The notes: generated by a model from the sequence alone, not told the origin. A stretch of 52,756 nucleotides of DNA from DASQFD01 sp035633255 (GCA_035633255.1 DASQFD010000011.1:1-52756), one strand, 5' to 3'. Positions 31,341 to 40,662 are shown, numbered from the stretch's first letter. Numbers and translations: made by a program.

Positions 31341-34283
31341 TCAGGCGGGCACGACGTTGACCAGCCTGGGCGCCCGGACGATCACCGTGCGCACCCCGTC
31401 CTTTGTGGCCGCCACCACCTTGGGCAGCGCCAGCACCTGCTCGCGCAGCGCGTCCTCGGCGATGTCCGCCGGCACCTCGATGCGGTCCCGCACCTTTCCG
31501 CGCACCTGCACCACGCAGGTCACCGTCTCCTCCACCAGCAGCTCCGCGTCGGCCACCGGGAACGGCTCGCGGGCCAGCGAGCGCTCGTGCCCGAGGCGCG
31601 ACCACAGCTCCTCCGCGACGTGCGGCGCGAGCGGCGCGACCATGAGCACGAGCTGCTCCACCGGCCCGCGCGGCACCCCGCCCTCGAGCTTGGTCAACGC
31701 GTTGTTCAGCTCGGTCAGCCGGGCGATCGCCGTGTTGAACCCCAGCGTCGCGAAGTCGGCCCGCACCGCCTCCACGGTCCGCGCCAGCACCCGGGCCACC
31801 TCCGGCCCGGGCGCCTCGTCCACCACCCGGAGCCCGCCGGTCTCCTCGTCGACGACGTTGCGCCACAACCGTTGCAGGAACCGCTGCGACCCGACGACGG
31901 CGCGGGTGTCCCACGGCTTGCTCTGCTCCAGCGGCCCCAGGCCCATCTCGTAGAGCCGGAACGTGTCCGCGCCGTACGCGGCATACATCTCGTCCGGGCT
32001 GACCATGTTCTTCAGCGACTTGCCGATCTTCCCGAACTCGCGGGTGACCGGCTCGCCGCCCCACCGGAAGACCGGCTGCCCGTCCGCCCCGACGCCCTCC
32101 TCCACCTCCCCGGCGGGCACGTACTGGCCGCGCGCGTCGGTGAAGGCCGGCGCCTGAATGTAGCCTTGACTGAAGTAGGTGCGGAACGGCTCGTCCGAGC
32201 TCAGGTGCCCCAGGTCGTGCAGCACCTTGTGCCAGAACCGTGCGTAGAGCAGGTGCAGCACCGCGTGCTCCACCCCGCCGACGTAGAGGTCCACCCCGCC
32301 CGGGTCGCGGGTCCCGGCCGCGGCCCCGGCCACCGGCTCGGCGCGCGGCCCCATCCAGTAGGCCTCGTTCCGCGGGTCGACCAGCGCCGCCTGGTTGGCC
32401 GGGTCGAGGTAGCGCAGGTGGTACCAGCACGACCCCGCCCAGTTGGGCATGGTGTTCGTCTCCCGGCGGTACCGCCGCGTGCCCCGCCCGTCGCCGAGGT
32501 CGAGGTCGACCTCGACCCACTCCCGGACCCGGCCCAGCGGCGGCTCCGGCTCCGACGCGGCGTCCTCGGCGTCGAAGGTCCGCGGGCTGTAGTCCGGCAC
32601 CTCGGGCAGCTCCACCGGCAGCATCGACTCGGGCAGCGCGTGCGCCGTGCCCTCCTCGTCGAAGACGACCGGGAACGGCTCGCCCCAATACCGCTGCCGG
32701 CTGAACAGCCAGTCGCGCAGCTTGTAGGTGACCGTCCCCTCGCCCGCACCGCGCTCCTCCAGCCAGGCGATCATCGCGGCCTTGGCGTCGGCGACCCCCA
32801 GACCGTCCAGGCACAGGGAGTCGTTGCGGGAGTTGGTCGCCGACCCGTCGCCGGTGTAGGCCTGATCCTCCGGGTGCCCCTCCGGCGGTTGCACGGTCCG
32901 CAGGATCGGCAGCCGGAACCGCAGCGCGAACTCCCAGTCGCGCTCGTCCTGCGCGGGCACCGCCATGATCGCCCCGGTGCCGTAGCCCATGAGGACGTAG
33001 TCGGCGACGAAGACCGGGATCCGCGCGCCGTTGACCGGGTTGACGGCCCAGCCGCCGGTGAACACCCCGGTCTTGTCCCTGCCCTCGGACTGCCGCTCCA
33101 CCTCGCTCCGGCCCGACGCGGACAGCCGGTATGCCGTGACCGCCTCCGTCGGCGTGGCCGCGCCACCGGTCCACTCCGGCAGCGTGCCGTCCGGCCAGTC
33201 GCCCTCCGGGGTGAGCACGTCGACCAGCGGGTGCTCGGGGGCGAGCACCATGAACGTCGCGCCGAAGAGGGTGTCCGGTCGGGTGGTGAAGACGTCGATC
33301 CCGGGCCCGGCGGCGGCGGGCGGCGCACCGGCATACCCCTGCCCGCCGGAGGCGAGCGGGAAGGTGACCCGCGCACCGGAGCTGCGCCCGATCCAGTTGC
33401 GCTGCATGGTCCTGACCTTCTCCGGCCAGTCGACCCGGTCCAGGTCGTCGGCGAGGCGGTCGGCGTAGGCCGTGATGCGCATCATCCACTGGCGCAGGCT
33501 GCGCTTGTGGACGGGGAAGTTGCCGCGCTCGGAGCGGCCCTCGTTGGTGACCTCCTCGTTGGAGAGCACCGTGCCCAGGCCGGGGCACCAGTTCACCGGC
33601 GCCTCGGAGGTGTAGGCCAGGCGCCGGGAGTCCAGGAGGTTGGCGCGCTCGAGGTCGGACAGGTCCTCCCAGCCGCGGCCGTCCTCGTTCGGCAGCGGGC
33701 GGGCGCCGGAGCGGTACTCCTCCACCAGCTCGGTGATCGGCCGAGCCCGGCCCCGCCCGCCGTCCTCGCGCTCGGCGTCGGCGTCATACCACGCGCCGTG
33801 GATCTGCAGGAAGATCCACTGGGTCCAGCGGTAGTAGTCGGGGTCGATGGTGCGGATGGCGCGGCGGTCGTCGTGGCCGAGCCCGAGCCGGCGCAGCTGC
33901 CGGCTCATGATCGCGATGTTGTCCTCGGTGGTCTTGCGCGGGTGCTGGCCGGTCTGGACGGCGAACTGCTCCGCCGGCAGGCCGAACGCGTCGTAGCCCA
34001 GGCAGTGCAGCACGTTGCGGCCGAGCATCCGGTGGAAACGCGCGTAGACGTCGGTGGCGATGTAGCCCAGCGGGTGGCCGACGTGCAGGCCGGCCCCGCT
34101 CGGGTAGGGGAACATGTCCAGGACGAGCAGGTGCCCGTCGTAGCGGGCCACCTCGTCGGGCTGCGCCCACGGACCGGCCGGGTTGGGGGCCCGGAAGGTG
34201 CCCTCCTCCTGCCAGCGGTCCTGCCAGGCGACCTCGATCCGCCCGGCCAGTTCGGCGGTGTAGCGGTGCGGGGTGTCGGTCAT
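31341..34283 (-). CDS. leuS: Leucyl-tRNA synthetase
   Basis: 980 residues, bacterial LeuRS. Class I signature HVGHPLGY (about 67-74), CP1 editing domain with the TTRPDTLFG motif, catalytic core GGVEHAVLHLLYARF, KMSKS-like FGKIGKSLKN, and a C-terminal anticodon/Leu-specific domain. Charges tRNA-Leu in the cytoplasm. ATG at 34283. Translation is preceded by an attenuator with a leucine leader peptide, so expression should rise when charged tRNA-Leu is low. Three GTATGCCG copies occur inside. Confidence 0.97.
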   Translation of the reverse strand: MTDTPHRYTAELAGRIEVAWQDRWQEEGTFRAPNPAGPWAQPDEVARYDGHLLVLDMFPYPSGAGLHVGHPLGYIATDVYARFHRMLGRNVLHCLGYDAFGLPAEQFAVQTGQHPRKTTEDNIAIMSRQLRRLGLGHDDRRAIRTIDPDYYRWTQWIFLQIHGAWYDADAEREDGGRGRARPITELVEEYRSGARPLPNEDGRGWEDLSDLERANLLDSRRLAYTSEAPVNWCPGLGTVLSNEEVTNEGRSERGNFPVHKRSLRQWMMRITAYADRLADDLDRVDWPEKVRTMQRNWIGRSSGARVTFPLASGGQGYAGAPPAAAGPGIDVFTTRPDTLFGATFMVLAPEHPLVDVLTPEGDWPDGTLPEWTGGAATPTEAVTAYRLSASGRSEVERQSEGRDKTGVFTGGWAVNPVNGARIPVFVADYVLMGYGTGAIMAVPAQDERDWEFALRFRLPILRTVQPPEGHPEDQAYTGDGSATNSRNDSLCLDGLGVADAKAAMIAWLEERGAGEGTVTYKLRDWLFSRQRYWGEPFPVVFDEEGTAHALPESMLPVELPEVPDYSPRTFDAEDAASEPEPPLGRVREWVEVDLDLGDGRGTRRYRRETNTMPNWAGSCWYHLRYLDPANQAALVDPRNEAYWMGPRAEPVAGAAAGTRDPGGVDLYVGGVEHAVLHLLYARFWHKVLHDLGHLSSDEPFRTYFSQGYIQAPAFTDARGQYVPAGEVEEGVGADGQPVFRWGGEPVTREFGKIGKSLKNMVSPDEMYAAYGADTFRLYEMGLGPLEQSKPWDTRAVVGSQRFLQRLWRNVVDEETGGLRVVDEAPGPEVARVLARTVEAVRADFATLGFNTAIARLTELNNALTKLEGGVPRGPVEQLVLMVAPLAPHVAEELWSRLGHERSLAREPFPVADAELLVEETVTCVVQVRGKVRDRIEVPADIAEDALREQVLALPKVVAATKDGVRTVIVRAPRLVNVVPA

Positions 34284-34323
34284 CGTCCTTCTCGTCCGTC
34301 TCGTCGGGGTGCGCCCAGAAAAA

Positions 34324-34345
34324 AACCCCTCACGCAGGAGGGGTT
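34324..34345 (-). terminator. Attenuator terminator upstream of leuS
   Basis: On the minus strand AACCCCTC, loop CTGCGT, GAGGGGTT, then a run of T residues (A-run at 34319-34325 on +). A rare true intrinsic terminator with a U-tract in this window, placed between the leader peptide and leuS. Confidence 0.85.
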
Positions 34346-34370
34346 GCCGCGCGGCGGGGGTCCGGCACGG

Positions 34371-34397
34371 CTAAGGAAGGAGCAGCAACCTGGTCAC
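34371..34397 (-). CDS. Leucine leader peptide MTRLLLLP
   Basis: Eight codons (GTG ACC AGG TTG CTG CTC CTT CCT TAG). Four consecutive Leu codons, each a different codon, make ribosome stalling sensitive to charged tRNA-Leu. The downstream terminator at 34324-34345 completes a ribosome-mediated attenuator for leuS. No Shine-Dalgarno is seen; a TACCCT about 6 bases upstream of the GTG looks like a -10 hexamer, so the transcript may be leaderless. Confidence 0.8.
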   Translation of the reverse strand: MTRLLLLP

Positions 34398-34448
34398 AGA
34401 CCGAGGGTATCGCAGGCGTCCCGGGCACCCCGAGCCGGTTTCCGGGGC

Positions 34449-35696
34449 TCAGGAGGCCGCCTCGTGCTCCGCGCCGGGCAGGTGGGCCGCGCCGTCGAGC
34501 CGGGACCACATGGCCCGCAGCCAGCTCGCCCGCCGGTCGGGCAGGTCCGCGGCCCGCAGGTCGGCGAGCCAGCGGGCCTCCGCCGCGTCCACCACCTCGG
34601 CCGCCTCCGCCGGGCCGGGCAGCTCATCGGGCGCTGCCGACAGCCACGCCGCCTCGAGCGCGTCACGCTCCTGCCCGAACCGCGGCAGCGCCGTCGACAG
34701 GTCGCGCAGGGCGAGCCGGTGCAGCAGCTCGTGCCGCCACCAGCGGTGGTCGGCGTCGAAGACGTTGCGCAACGGCCGCACCCCCGGCGCCGACTCCGCC
34801 AGACCGGCCGCCGCCTCCCCCACCGGCAGGGGCAGGAACGTCGCCGTGCAGGTCGCCGCCGTGCCGGTCGCCCAGTGCTGCGGCGCGGACCGCAGGTCGG
34901 ACACCCAGGCCGCGGTGGTCTGGCTCGACACCACCGCACCGCCCGCGTGCGCGCACGGCGCCCCAAGCGCTCCGGTCACCGGCGACCACCGGGGCACCGG
35001 GCCGTCGTGGTCGCGCAGCGCCGCCATGACGTCGCCCGGTCCACGCGCCAGCGCCGCCGCCCGCTCGGTGCGGGCCCGTCGTGGCCCGCACCGGGCGAAC
35101 TGCTCGCGGGTCCGGTGGGCGTGCCGACGAGCGAAGTCGGCGATGGTCAGGCCGTTGGAGATCGACCGGCCCGGCCCCGTCACCGGCTCGGTCGCCCAGG
35201 CCGTCCCGGCGGTCTCCAGCACCCAGGCGCGGTCGGTGTCCACGACGAGGAAGCTGCTGTCGTGGCTGTAGCGCGACCGCTCGTGGCTGCACGACCCACC
35301 CTGCCCGTGCCGCTCGAGCAGGCTCACGATCAACTCGACGGCCTCGTCGGCGGTCACGGCCCGCTCCAGCGCCAGCCGGAGCAGGTCCATGCCGAGCAGC
35401 TCGCTGCCGGTGCGCGGGCGCGGCGCGTCGCGGGTGAACACCGCCTCGTTGCCGATCGCGACCCCGTGCTCGTTGGCGCCCATCTCGGCGCCCCACATCC
35501 ACCACGGCTGGCTGAGCAGGACACCGAAGGTCCGCGGCGCCTGCGCGATGGTGCTCCACGTGCATCGCACCACGGCGCCGGGCGGGTGCTCCGCGGCGGC
35601 ATACCAGTGCAGTCCCTGCGCCTCGTTGACGTCGCGGTCGCTGTTCTTCCCCAGGAGCAGGCCATCGTCGGTGACGGCGACGAGGGTGTCGCACAT
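34449..35696 (-). CDS. C69-family (dipeptidase A type) peptidase
   Basis: 415 residues. Begins MCDTLVAVTDDGLLLGKNSDRD: Cys2 becomes the N-terminal nucleophile after Met removal, followed by the GKNSDR signature of C69/acyl-coenzyme A:6-APA acyltransferase-like Ntn hydrolases. MGANEHGVAIGNEAVF and the YSHDSSFLVVD segment fit the family. Hydrolyses dipeptides or related amides; substrate not predictable. No signal peptide, so cytoplasmic. Ends just upstream of the leuS leader on the same strand. Confidence 0.85.
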   Translation of the reverse strand: MCDTLVAVTDDGLLLGKNSDRDVNEAQGLHWYAAAEHPPGAVVRCTWSTIAQAPRTFGVLLSQPWWMWGAEMGANEHGVAIGNEAVFTRDAPRPRTGSELLGMDLLRLALERAVTADEAVELIVSLLERHGQGGSCSHERSRYSHDSSFLVVDTDRAWVLETAGTAWATEPVTGPGRSISNGLTIADFARRHAHRTREQFARCGPRRARTERAAALARGPGDVMAALRDHDGPVPRWSPVTGALGAPCAHAGGAVVSSQTTAAWVSDLRSAPQHWATGTAATCTATFLPLPVGEAAAGLAESAPGVRPLRNVFDADHRWWRHELLHRLALRDLSTALPRFGQERDALEAAWLSAAPDELPGPAEAAEVVDAAEARWLADLRAADLPDRRASWLRAMWSRLDGAAHLPGAEHEAAS

Positions 35697-35731
35697 GCGG
35701 CCAACCTAACGGCGCGGGCCCCGTTCGGCGC

Positions 35732-37117
35732 TCAGGGCGACCCGGACATGCCTGGGCCGATGGCACCGGTATGCCGGGCCGCCGCCTCCAGCACAAGGGC
35801 TGCGGCCCCAGCGGGGCCCGGCGCCGCGGCCAGGTCCCGGGCCACGGCCCGGGCGCGCTCGCGGAAGGCCGGGTCCGCACGCACCCGGTGCACGGCCGCC
35901 GCGAGCTCGCGTTCCCCCGGGCGGTCGGTGCGCAGCGCGACCCCGCAGCCCGCACGCGCCACCCGGTTGCCGACCTCGAGCTTGTCCTCGGTCGTGCCGG
36001 CGACCACCAGCGGCACCCCGGCGGCGAGGGCGGCGAGGACCCCGCCGTAGCCGCCGTTGGTGACCAGCACGTCGGTGTGCGGCAGCACCGCGTCGAAGGG
36101 CAGGGTTCGCGCGACCCGCAGCCCGCGCGGGCGGGACGCGGGAGGAAACACCTCGTCGGGGTCGCGGTCCGCCGTGGTGACGACGACGAGCGGCCCCCAC
36201 TCGGCAGGGGCGTGGCGCCCGGCGGGGTCGGAGGGGGTGGCGAGCCCCGCCACGGCCGGCAGCACGAGGTTCCGCGGGTCGGTCGTCACCGTGCCCTGGG
36301 TGACGAGAAGGACCGGGCGCCCGGCCGCCCGCGCCGCGGGGAGGTCCGCCAGCCAGGCCGGGGTCGCGCCGCCGCCGGTGGCCGGGGTCGCGCCGCCGCC
36401 GGTGGCCGGAGCGGGCAGGACGCCGACGAAGGTCACCGGCACCGGGAGGTCGGAGCGGGGGTACTCCAGCGCCTCGACGCCCACGGCCAGCACCCGGTCG
36501 GCGACCCGCATCGACCAGTCGAGGAACAGCTCGGGCAGTGGCGCCAGGCCCAGGCCGGTCCGGACGTCGTTGGCGCGGCGCTGGAGGTCGGCGAGGACGA
36601 CCCCCGGCAGCACCCGGTTGAGGAGGCGGTTGCGGAAGTGGCCGTGCCGGGTGGCCGTGGGCGGCAGCCCGCTCCCGAACGGGCCGGTGTCGACGCTCGC
36701 CAGGCCGAGCGGGGAGACCGAGACGGTGACCCGCGGCAGGTCACGGGCCTCCGCCACGAGCGGGCCGGCGAGGCACCCCTGGTCGGCCAGCACCACGTCG
36801 GGGCGGACCTCGTCGACGAGCCGCTGCACCGCGGCGACGGCAGCCGGCAGCGGCCGGAGGAAGACCTCGTCCAGGGCGTGCCGCAGGCCGACGACGCCGC
36901 TGACCCGGCCCTGACGCACCGTTGCCGGTCGCCCACCGGAGGCCTCCTCGCCGCCCATCGCGACGGCCCGCGCACCGACGGCCGTGACCTCCGCCAGGTA
37001 GTCGGGACCGGTCGCCCAGACCACGTCGTGGCCGGCGCTGGTCAGCTCGCGCACGACCGCCGACACCGGGCGCAGGTGACCGGCCATGGACGCGGTGGTG
37101 ACCAGGACCCGGGTCAC
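35732..37117 (-). CDS. MGT-family (UGT/GtfB-like) glycosyltransferase
   Basis: 461 residues with a GT-B fold: N-terminal MAGHLRPVSAVVRELTSAGHDVVWATG, acceptor-side VLADQGCLAGPLVAE, and the donor-binding C-terminal region LLVTQGTVTT ... LPHTDVLVTNGGYGGVLAALAAGVPLVV. This resembles macrolide and flavonoid glycosyltransferases; donor and acceptor unknown. A small in-frame duplication gives PATGGGAT twice. GTG overlaps the stop of the monooxygenase gene (GTGA at 37117-37114), suggesting the two act together on a small lipophilic molecule, which is inference. Confidence 0.85.
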   Translation of the reverse strand: MTRVLVTTASMAGHLRPVSAVVRELTSAGHDVVWATGPDYLAEVTAVGARAVAMGGEEASGGRPATVRQGRVSGVVGLRHALDEVFLRPLPAAVAAVQRLVDEVRPDVVLADQGCLAGPLVAEARDLPRVTVSVSPLGLASVDTGPFGSGLPPTATRHGHFRNRLLNRVLPGVVLADLQRRANDVRTGLGLAPLPELFLDWSMRVADRVLAVGVEALEYPRSDLPVPVTFVGVLPAPATGGGATPATGGGATPAWLADLPAARAAGRPVLLVTQGTVTTDPRNLVLPAVAGLATPSDPAGRHAPAEWGPLVVVTTADRDPDEVFPPASRPRGLRVARTLPFDAVLPHTDVLVTNGGYGGVLAALAAGVPLVVAGTTEDKLEVGNRVARAGCGVALRTDRPGERELAAAVHRVRADPAFRERARAVARDLAAAPGPAGAAALVLEAAARHTGAIGPGMSGSP

Positions 37118-38703
37118 GGGCCGGGCACCCCCGCCCCCACGCCGGGCTCGACGTGCGCCGCCGCCGCCGTCGCCGCCGTTTCGGTCGCCACCCCCGCCGT
37201 CGCCGTCGCCGCCGTCGCCGCCGCCGTCGCCGCCGCCGCTCTCCGCGGTGCGAGCTCGAGCCGGCCGTCCTCGATCGGGGCGGTCCTGATCGCCAGCCAG
37301 TCGAGCAGGTAGTTCTGCCGGACCCGCCACGGCTGCCCGCGACCCTGCACCGGGAGCGCGGCGATCCCCCGGCGGATGTAGCCGGAGGTGAGGTTCAGGA
37401 TCGGCTCCGGCGGCCCGGGCGGCCCGGGCGGCTCGTCGAAGCGGGGGGTCGCGCTCGCCCAGCCGCGGTCGCGCAGGTGGCGGAGCAGCCGGCATACATA
37501 GGTCGCGGTGAGGTCGGCGCGCAACGTCCAGCTGTTGTTGGTGTAGCCCATGCACAGCGCGAGGTTGGGCACCCCCTCGAGCAGCGCCCCCTTGTAGACG
37601 TGCCGCTCGTGCGGGTCGACCACCTCGCCGTCGACCTCGACCGTCGCCCCGCCGCCGACCAGCAGCCGCAGCCCGGTCGCGGTGACCACCACGTCCGCGG
37701 GCAGCTCGCGGCCGGACCGCAGGCGCATCCCGGTCGCGGTGAGCCGCTCGAGGTGGTCGGTGACGATCTCGACGCGCCCGCGGCTGATCTCCCGCAGCAG
37801 GTCCGCGTCGGGCACGACGCAGACCCGCTGGTCCCACGGGTCGTAGGCGGGCGTGAGGTGGGTGGCCACGTCGTAGCCCTCGGGCAGGTGCTCGCGCAGC
37901 CCCCTGGCCATCGCCCGGCGGGAGACCCCGGGCAGGCGACGGGCCATGGCGTAGGTCGTCAGGCTGTAGGCGAGGTGCTTGACGCGCATGACCCGGTGCG
38001 CCGGCCGGTCGGGCAGCAGGCGGTGGACGAGCGCCCCGACGCGGTCCTCGCGGGGCAGGACCGCGAGGTAGGTGGGGCTGCGCTGCAGCATCGTCACGGA
38101 GGCGGCGCCGCGCTCGGCGAGGGCGGGCACCAGGGTGACCGCGGTGGCGCCGCTGCCCACGACGACGACCCGGCGTCCGGTGACGTCGAGGTCCTCGGGC
38201 CAGTGCTGGGGGTGGACCACGGCGCCGGCGAAGTCCTCGCGGCCGGGCAGGTCGATCTCGTGCCCGCGGTCGTAGTCGTAGTAGCCGACCGCGAGGTAGA
38301 GGAACCCGGCGGTGAAGGTGGCCTCCCCGTCGGGGGTCTGCGCCGTCACCGTCCACGTCGACGTCTCGCTCGCCCAGGCGGCGCGGGTGACCCGGTGGCG
38401 GTAGCGGACGTGGTCCTCGACGCCGTACTCGGTCGAGGTCTCGCGGATGTACCGCAGGATCGCCGGCCCGTCGGCGAGCGACTTCGGGTCGGTCCACGGC
38501 TGGAACGGGTAGCTCAGCGTGTACATGTCGGAGTCGGACCGGACCCCGGGATAGCGGAACAGGTCCCACGTGCCGCCGCTGACCGCACGGGCCTCCAGGA
38601 CGGCATACGTGTGGTCCGGGCACAGGGTGGACAGCCGGGCGGCCATGCCGACGCCGGACAGGCCGGCTCCCACGACGAGGACGTCGAGGTGCGTCGGCCC
38701 CAC
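37114..38703 (-). CDS. FAD-dependent monooxygenase (FMO/Baeyer-Villiger type)
   Basis: 529 residues. FAD-binding GAGLSG (13-18), GGTWDLFRYPGVRSDSDMYTLSY typical of flavin monooxygenases, NADPH-binding VVGSGATAVT, then VTATGLRL and YTNNSWTLRADLT. Inserts oxygen into carbonyl or heteroatom substrates. The last ~45 residues after LELAPRR are an Ala/Thr/Val low-complexity tail encoded by GCCGCC/GTCGCC repeats (about 37140-37250). Coupled to the glycosyltransferase by a GTGA overlap. Divergent from the peroxidase gene across 38704-38905. Confidence 0.88.
   Translation of the reverse strand: MGPTHLDVLVVGAGLSGVGMAARLSTLCPDHTYAVLEARAVSGGTWDLFRYPGVRSDSDMYTLSYPFQPWTDPKSLADGPAILRYIRETSTEYGVEDHVRYRHRVTRAAWASETSTWTVTAQTPDGEATFTAGFLYLAVGYYDYDRGHEIDLPGREDFAGAVVHPQHWPEDLDVTGRRVVVVGSGATAVTLVPALAERGAASVTMLQRSPTYLAVLPREDRVGALVHRLLPDRPAHRVMRVKHLAYSLTTYAMARRLPGVSRRAMARGLREHLPEGYDVATHLTPAYDPWDQRVCVVPDADLLREISRGRVEIVTDHLERLTATGMRLRSGRELPADVVVTATGLRLLVGGGATVEVDGEVVDPHERHVYKGALLEGVPNLALCMGYTNNSWTLRADLTATYVCRLLRHLRDRGWASATPRFDEPPGPPGPPEPILNLTSGYIRRGIAALPVQGRGQPWRVRQNYLLDWLAIRTAPIEDGRLELAPRRAAAATAAATAATATAGVATETAATAAAAHVEPGVGAGVPGP
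37140..37250. repeat. Trinucleotide-like tract in the monooxygenase 3' end
   Basis: Runs of CGCCGCCGT/CGCCGCCG-type units that code for the Ala/Thr-rich tail on the minus strand; likely prone to slippage. Confidence 0.75.
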
Positions 38704-38905
38704 GATGCCTGCTCCTCACCTCGTGCGCGCCGCTGTGGCGCGCCTGTCCCTGACCGCCCAGGCGGACACGGTATGCCGTCATGGAACCACGCCGGGCGAC
38801 CGCCGGTCGGCGTGGCGGCCGGAGCAGAAGGGCTCCGCCGCGTGTGTGCGAGCATGAGGAACCCGGTCCACCGGGCCCGGCACCGCATCCTCGGGAGGAC
38901 CCCGC

Positions 38906-39406
38906 ATGACCACGCTCGCCGACTTCACGGCCCGGACCCTGGCCGGCGCGGAGGTGCCACTCGCCCCGTACGTCGGCAAGGTCGTAATCGTCGTCAACAC
39001 CGCGAGCCGGTGCGGGCTCACGCCGCAGTACGAGGGGCTGGAGCGGCTGTGGCGCGACCACCGCGACGCGGGGCTGGTCGTGCTCGGCTTCCCGTGCAAC
39101 CAGTTCGCCGGCCAGGAGCCGGGCACCGAGGAGGAGATCGAGCAGTTCTGCTCGGTCAACTACGGAGTGTCCTTCCCGATGTTCGCCAAGGTCGACGTCA
39201 ACGGGGCCGGCGCCCATCCGCTCTTCGCCTGGCTGAAGTCGGAGAAGGGTGCGCTGCTCGGCGGGTCGGTCAAGTGGAACTTCACCAAGTTCCTCCTCGG
39301 CCGCGACGGGCGGGTGCTGGCGCGATACTCCCCGCAGACCGCGCCGGAGAAGCTCGTCGCCGACATCGAGGCGGCGCTCGCGACCCCGGCGTCGGCCGCC
39401 GGCTGA
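38906..39406 (+). CDS. Glutathione-peroxidase-family thiol peroxidase
   Basis: 166 residues. Catalytic tetrad of the family: C36 (NTASRCGLT), Q66 (FPCNQF), W124 and N125 (KWNFTKFL). C64 and C82 are further cysteines; in actinobacteria these enzymes normally use thioredoxin rather than glutathione. Cys rather than selenocysteine. A strong GGGAGG precedes the ATG. Cytoplasmic. Followed 7 bases later by the 3-methyladenine glycosylase gene, so the two probably share a transcript and both deal with chemical damage. Confidence 0.92.
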   Translation: MTTLADFTARTLAGAEVPLAPYVGKVVIVVNTASRCGLTPQYEGLERLWRDHRDAGLVVLGFPCNQFAGQEPGTEEEIEQFCSVNYGVSFPMFAKVDVNGAGAHPLFAWLKSEKGALLGGSVKWNFTKFLLGRDGRVLARYSPQTAPEKLVADIEAALATPASAAG

Positions 39407-39413
39407 GCCTCCC

Positions 39414-40070
39414 GTGGACGTTGACCGCCCGGCGGCCGACCCGGTCCCACCACGCGTCATCGGGGACGGGCTCGTCATCGGGGACGACGGGCTCGTCGTC
39501 GGGGAGGACGGGCTGGCCCGGCCGGCCTGGGCGGCTCGCGACCCGTTGCTGCGCGAGTACTACGACACCGAGTGGGGGATGCCGGTCCGGGACGAGGGCG
39601 GCATGTTCGAGCGGCTCACCCTCGAGGCGTTCCAGTCCGGGCTGTCGTGGGTGACCATCCTGCGCAAGCGCGACGCCTTCCGCGAGGCGTTCGCCGGCTT
39701 CGACCCGGACGCCGTCGCGGCATACGGGGAGGACGACGTCTCCCGGCTGCTGGGCGACGCCCGGATCGTCCGCAACGCGGCCAAGGTCCGGGCGGCGCTC
39801 ACCAACGCCCGCGCGACGGTCGCCCTGCGCGCCGACGGGGGCCTGGTGGACCTGGTCTGGTCGTTCCGGCCCGAGCGGACGCCGGCTCCGTGGACCCCCC
39901 GCGAGGTCCCGACCCGCTCGCCGGAGTCCGAGGCGCTGGCCCTGACGTTGCGGCGCAGGGGGTTCGTGTTCGTGGGCCCGACGACGATGTTCGCGCTCAT
40001 GGAGGCGGTCGGGGTCGTCGACACCCACCTGGTCGGGAGCCACCGGCGGGGGACGTCCGGGGTGTGGTGA
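39414..40070 (+). CDS. tag: DNA-3-methyladenine glycosylase I (Tag), zinc-site variant
   Basis: 218 residues with the Tag fold: EYYDTEWGMPVRDEGGMFERLTLEAFQSGLSWVTIL, WSFRPERTP, RRRGFVFVGPTTMFALMEAVGVVDTHLVGSHRRG. The Glu and aromatic residues that bind 3-methyladenine are kept. Of the four zinc ligands known in E. coli Tag (C4, H17, H175, C179), the positions here read Pro, Tyr, His and Ser, so the zinc snap seems lost. The N-terminus repeats a VIGDGL/VIGDDGL/VVGEDGL unit three times where the family has one. GTG start 7 bases after the peroxidase stop. Confidence 0.85.
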   Translation: MDVDRPAADPVPPRVIGDGLVIGDDGLVVGEDGLARPAWAARDPLLREYYDTEWGMPVRDEGGMFERLTLEAFQSGLSWVTILRKRDAFREAFAGFDPDAVAAYGEDDVSRLLGDARIVRNAAKVRAALTNARATVALRADGGLVDLVWSFRPERTPAPWTPREVPTRSPESEALALTLRRRGFVFVGPTTMFALMEAVGVVDTHLVGSHRRGTSGVW

Positions 40071-40224
40071 CGGTGCAAGGTGACGTCTGTGGGGACGCAC
40101 GCGGACCGCGCGGCGCGCTCGCGGTGCGGCCACCGGGGGCGCCCATCGAGTGGCCGCGGCGTCCGCCCGCAGGAGGCGTGGATACGCTGGGCCGAGCGAA
40201 CCGCGCACCGACGGAAGGACCGCG

Positions 40225-40662
40225 ATGAGCATTCAGACCCGGCTCACGGACGAGGGGCCCAACCCCTACGTCATCGACATCGAGGAAGCGACCCTCGCGA
40301 ACGAGAACTACCGGACCACCCTGTGGACCGGCACCGACCTCCAGCTCACCGTCATGAGCATCGAGCCGGGGCACGACATCGGCCTCGAGGTGCACCACGA
40401 CCACGACCAGTTCCTGCGGGTCGAGGCCGGTCGTGGGCGGGTGCAGATGGGGCCGAGCAAGGACGAGCTCACCCTCGACGAGGAGGTCGGGGACGACTGG
40501 GTCGTCATCGTCCCCGCCGGCTCCTGGCACAACGTGACCAACATCGGCAGCGAGCCGCTCAAGGTGTACTCGCTCTACGCCCCGCCCGAGCACCCCCACG
40601 GCACCGTGCACCGCACCAAGACCGAGGCGGACGACGACCCGAACGAGCAGCACGACGAGTAG
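40225..40662 (+). CDS. Cupin-domain protein
   Basis: 145 residues. Single cupin barrel: motif 1 GLEVHHDHDQFLRVEAGRGRVQMG with two His and a Glu-like acid set, motif 2 PAGSWHNVTNIG with the third His. Binds a divalent metal; such small cupins range from isomerases to oxygenases and no specific function can be assigned. C-terminus ends in an acidic/His tail. GGAAGGA precedes the ATG. Confidence 0.8.
   Translation: MSIQTRLTDEGPNPYVIDIEEATLANENYRTTLWTGTDLQLTVMSIEPGHDIGLEVHHDHDQFLRVEAGRGRVQMGPSKDELTLDEEVGDDWVVIVPAGSWHNVTNIGSEPLKVYSLYAPPEHPHGTVHRTKTEADDDPNEQHDE

Noticed and set aside
34319..34397. T-box riboswitch upstream of leuS
   Set aside because: No T-box sequence or specifier stem; the leader peptide with four Leu codons explains the terminator.
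31587..36050. 1487-residue plus-strand open frame opposite leuS and the C69 peptidase
   Set aside because: It is the antisense of well-supported genes; high GC keeps antisense frames open. Residues are Arg/Val/Gly-rich without motifs.
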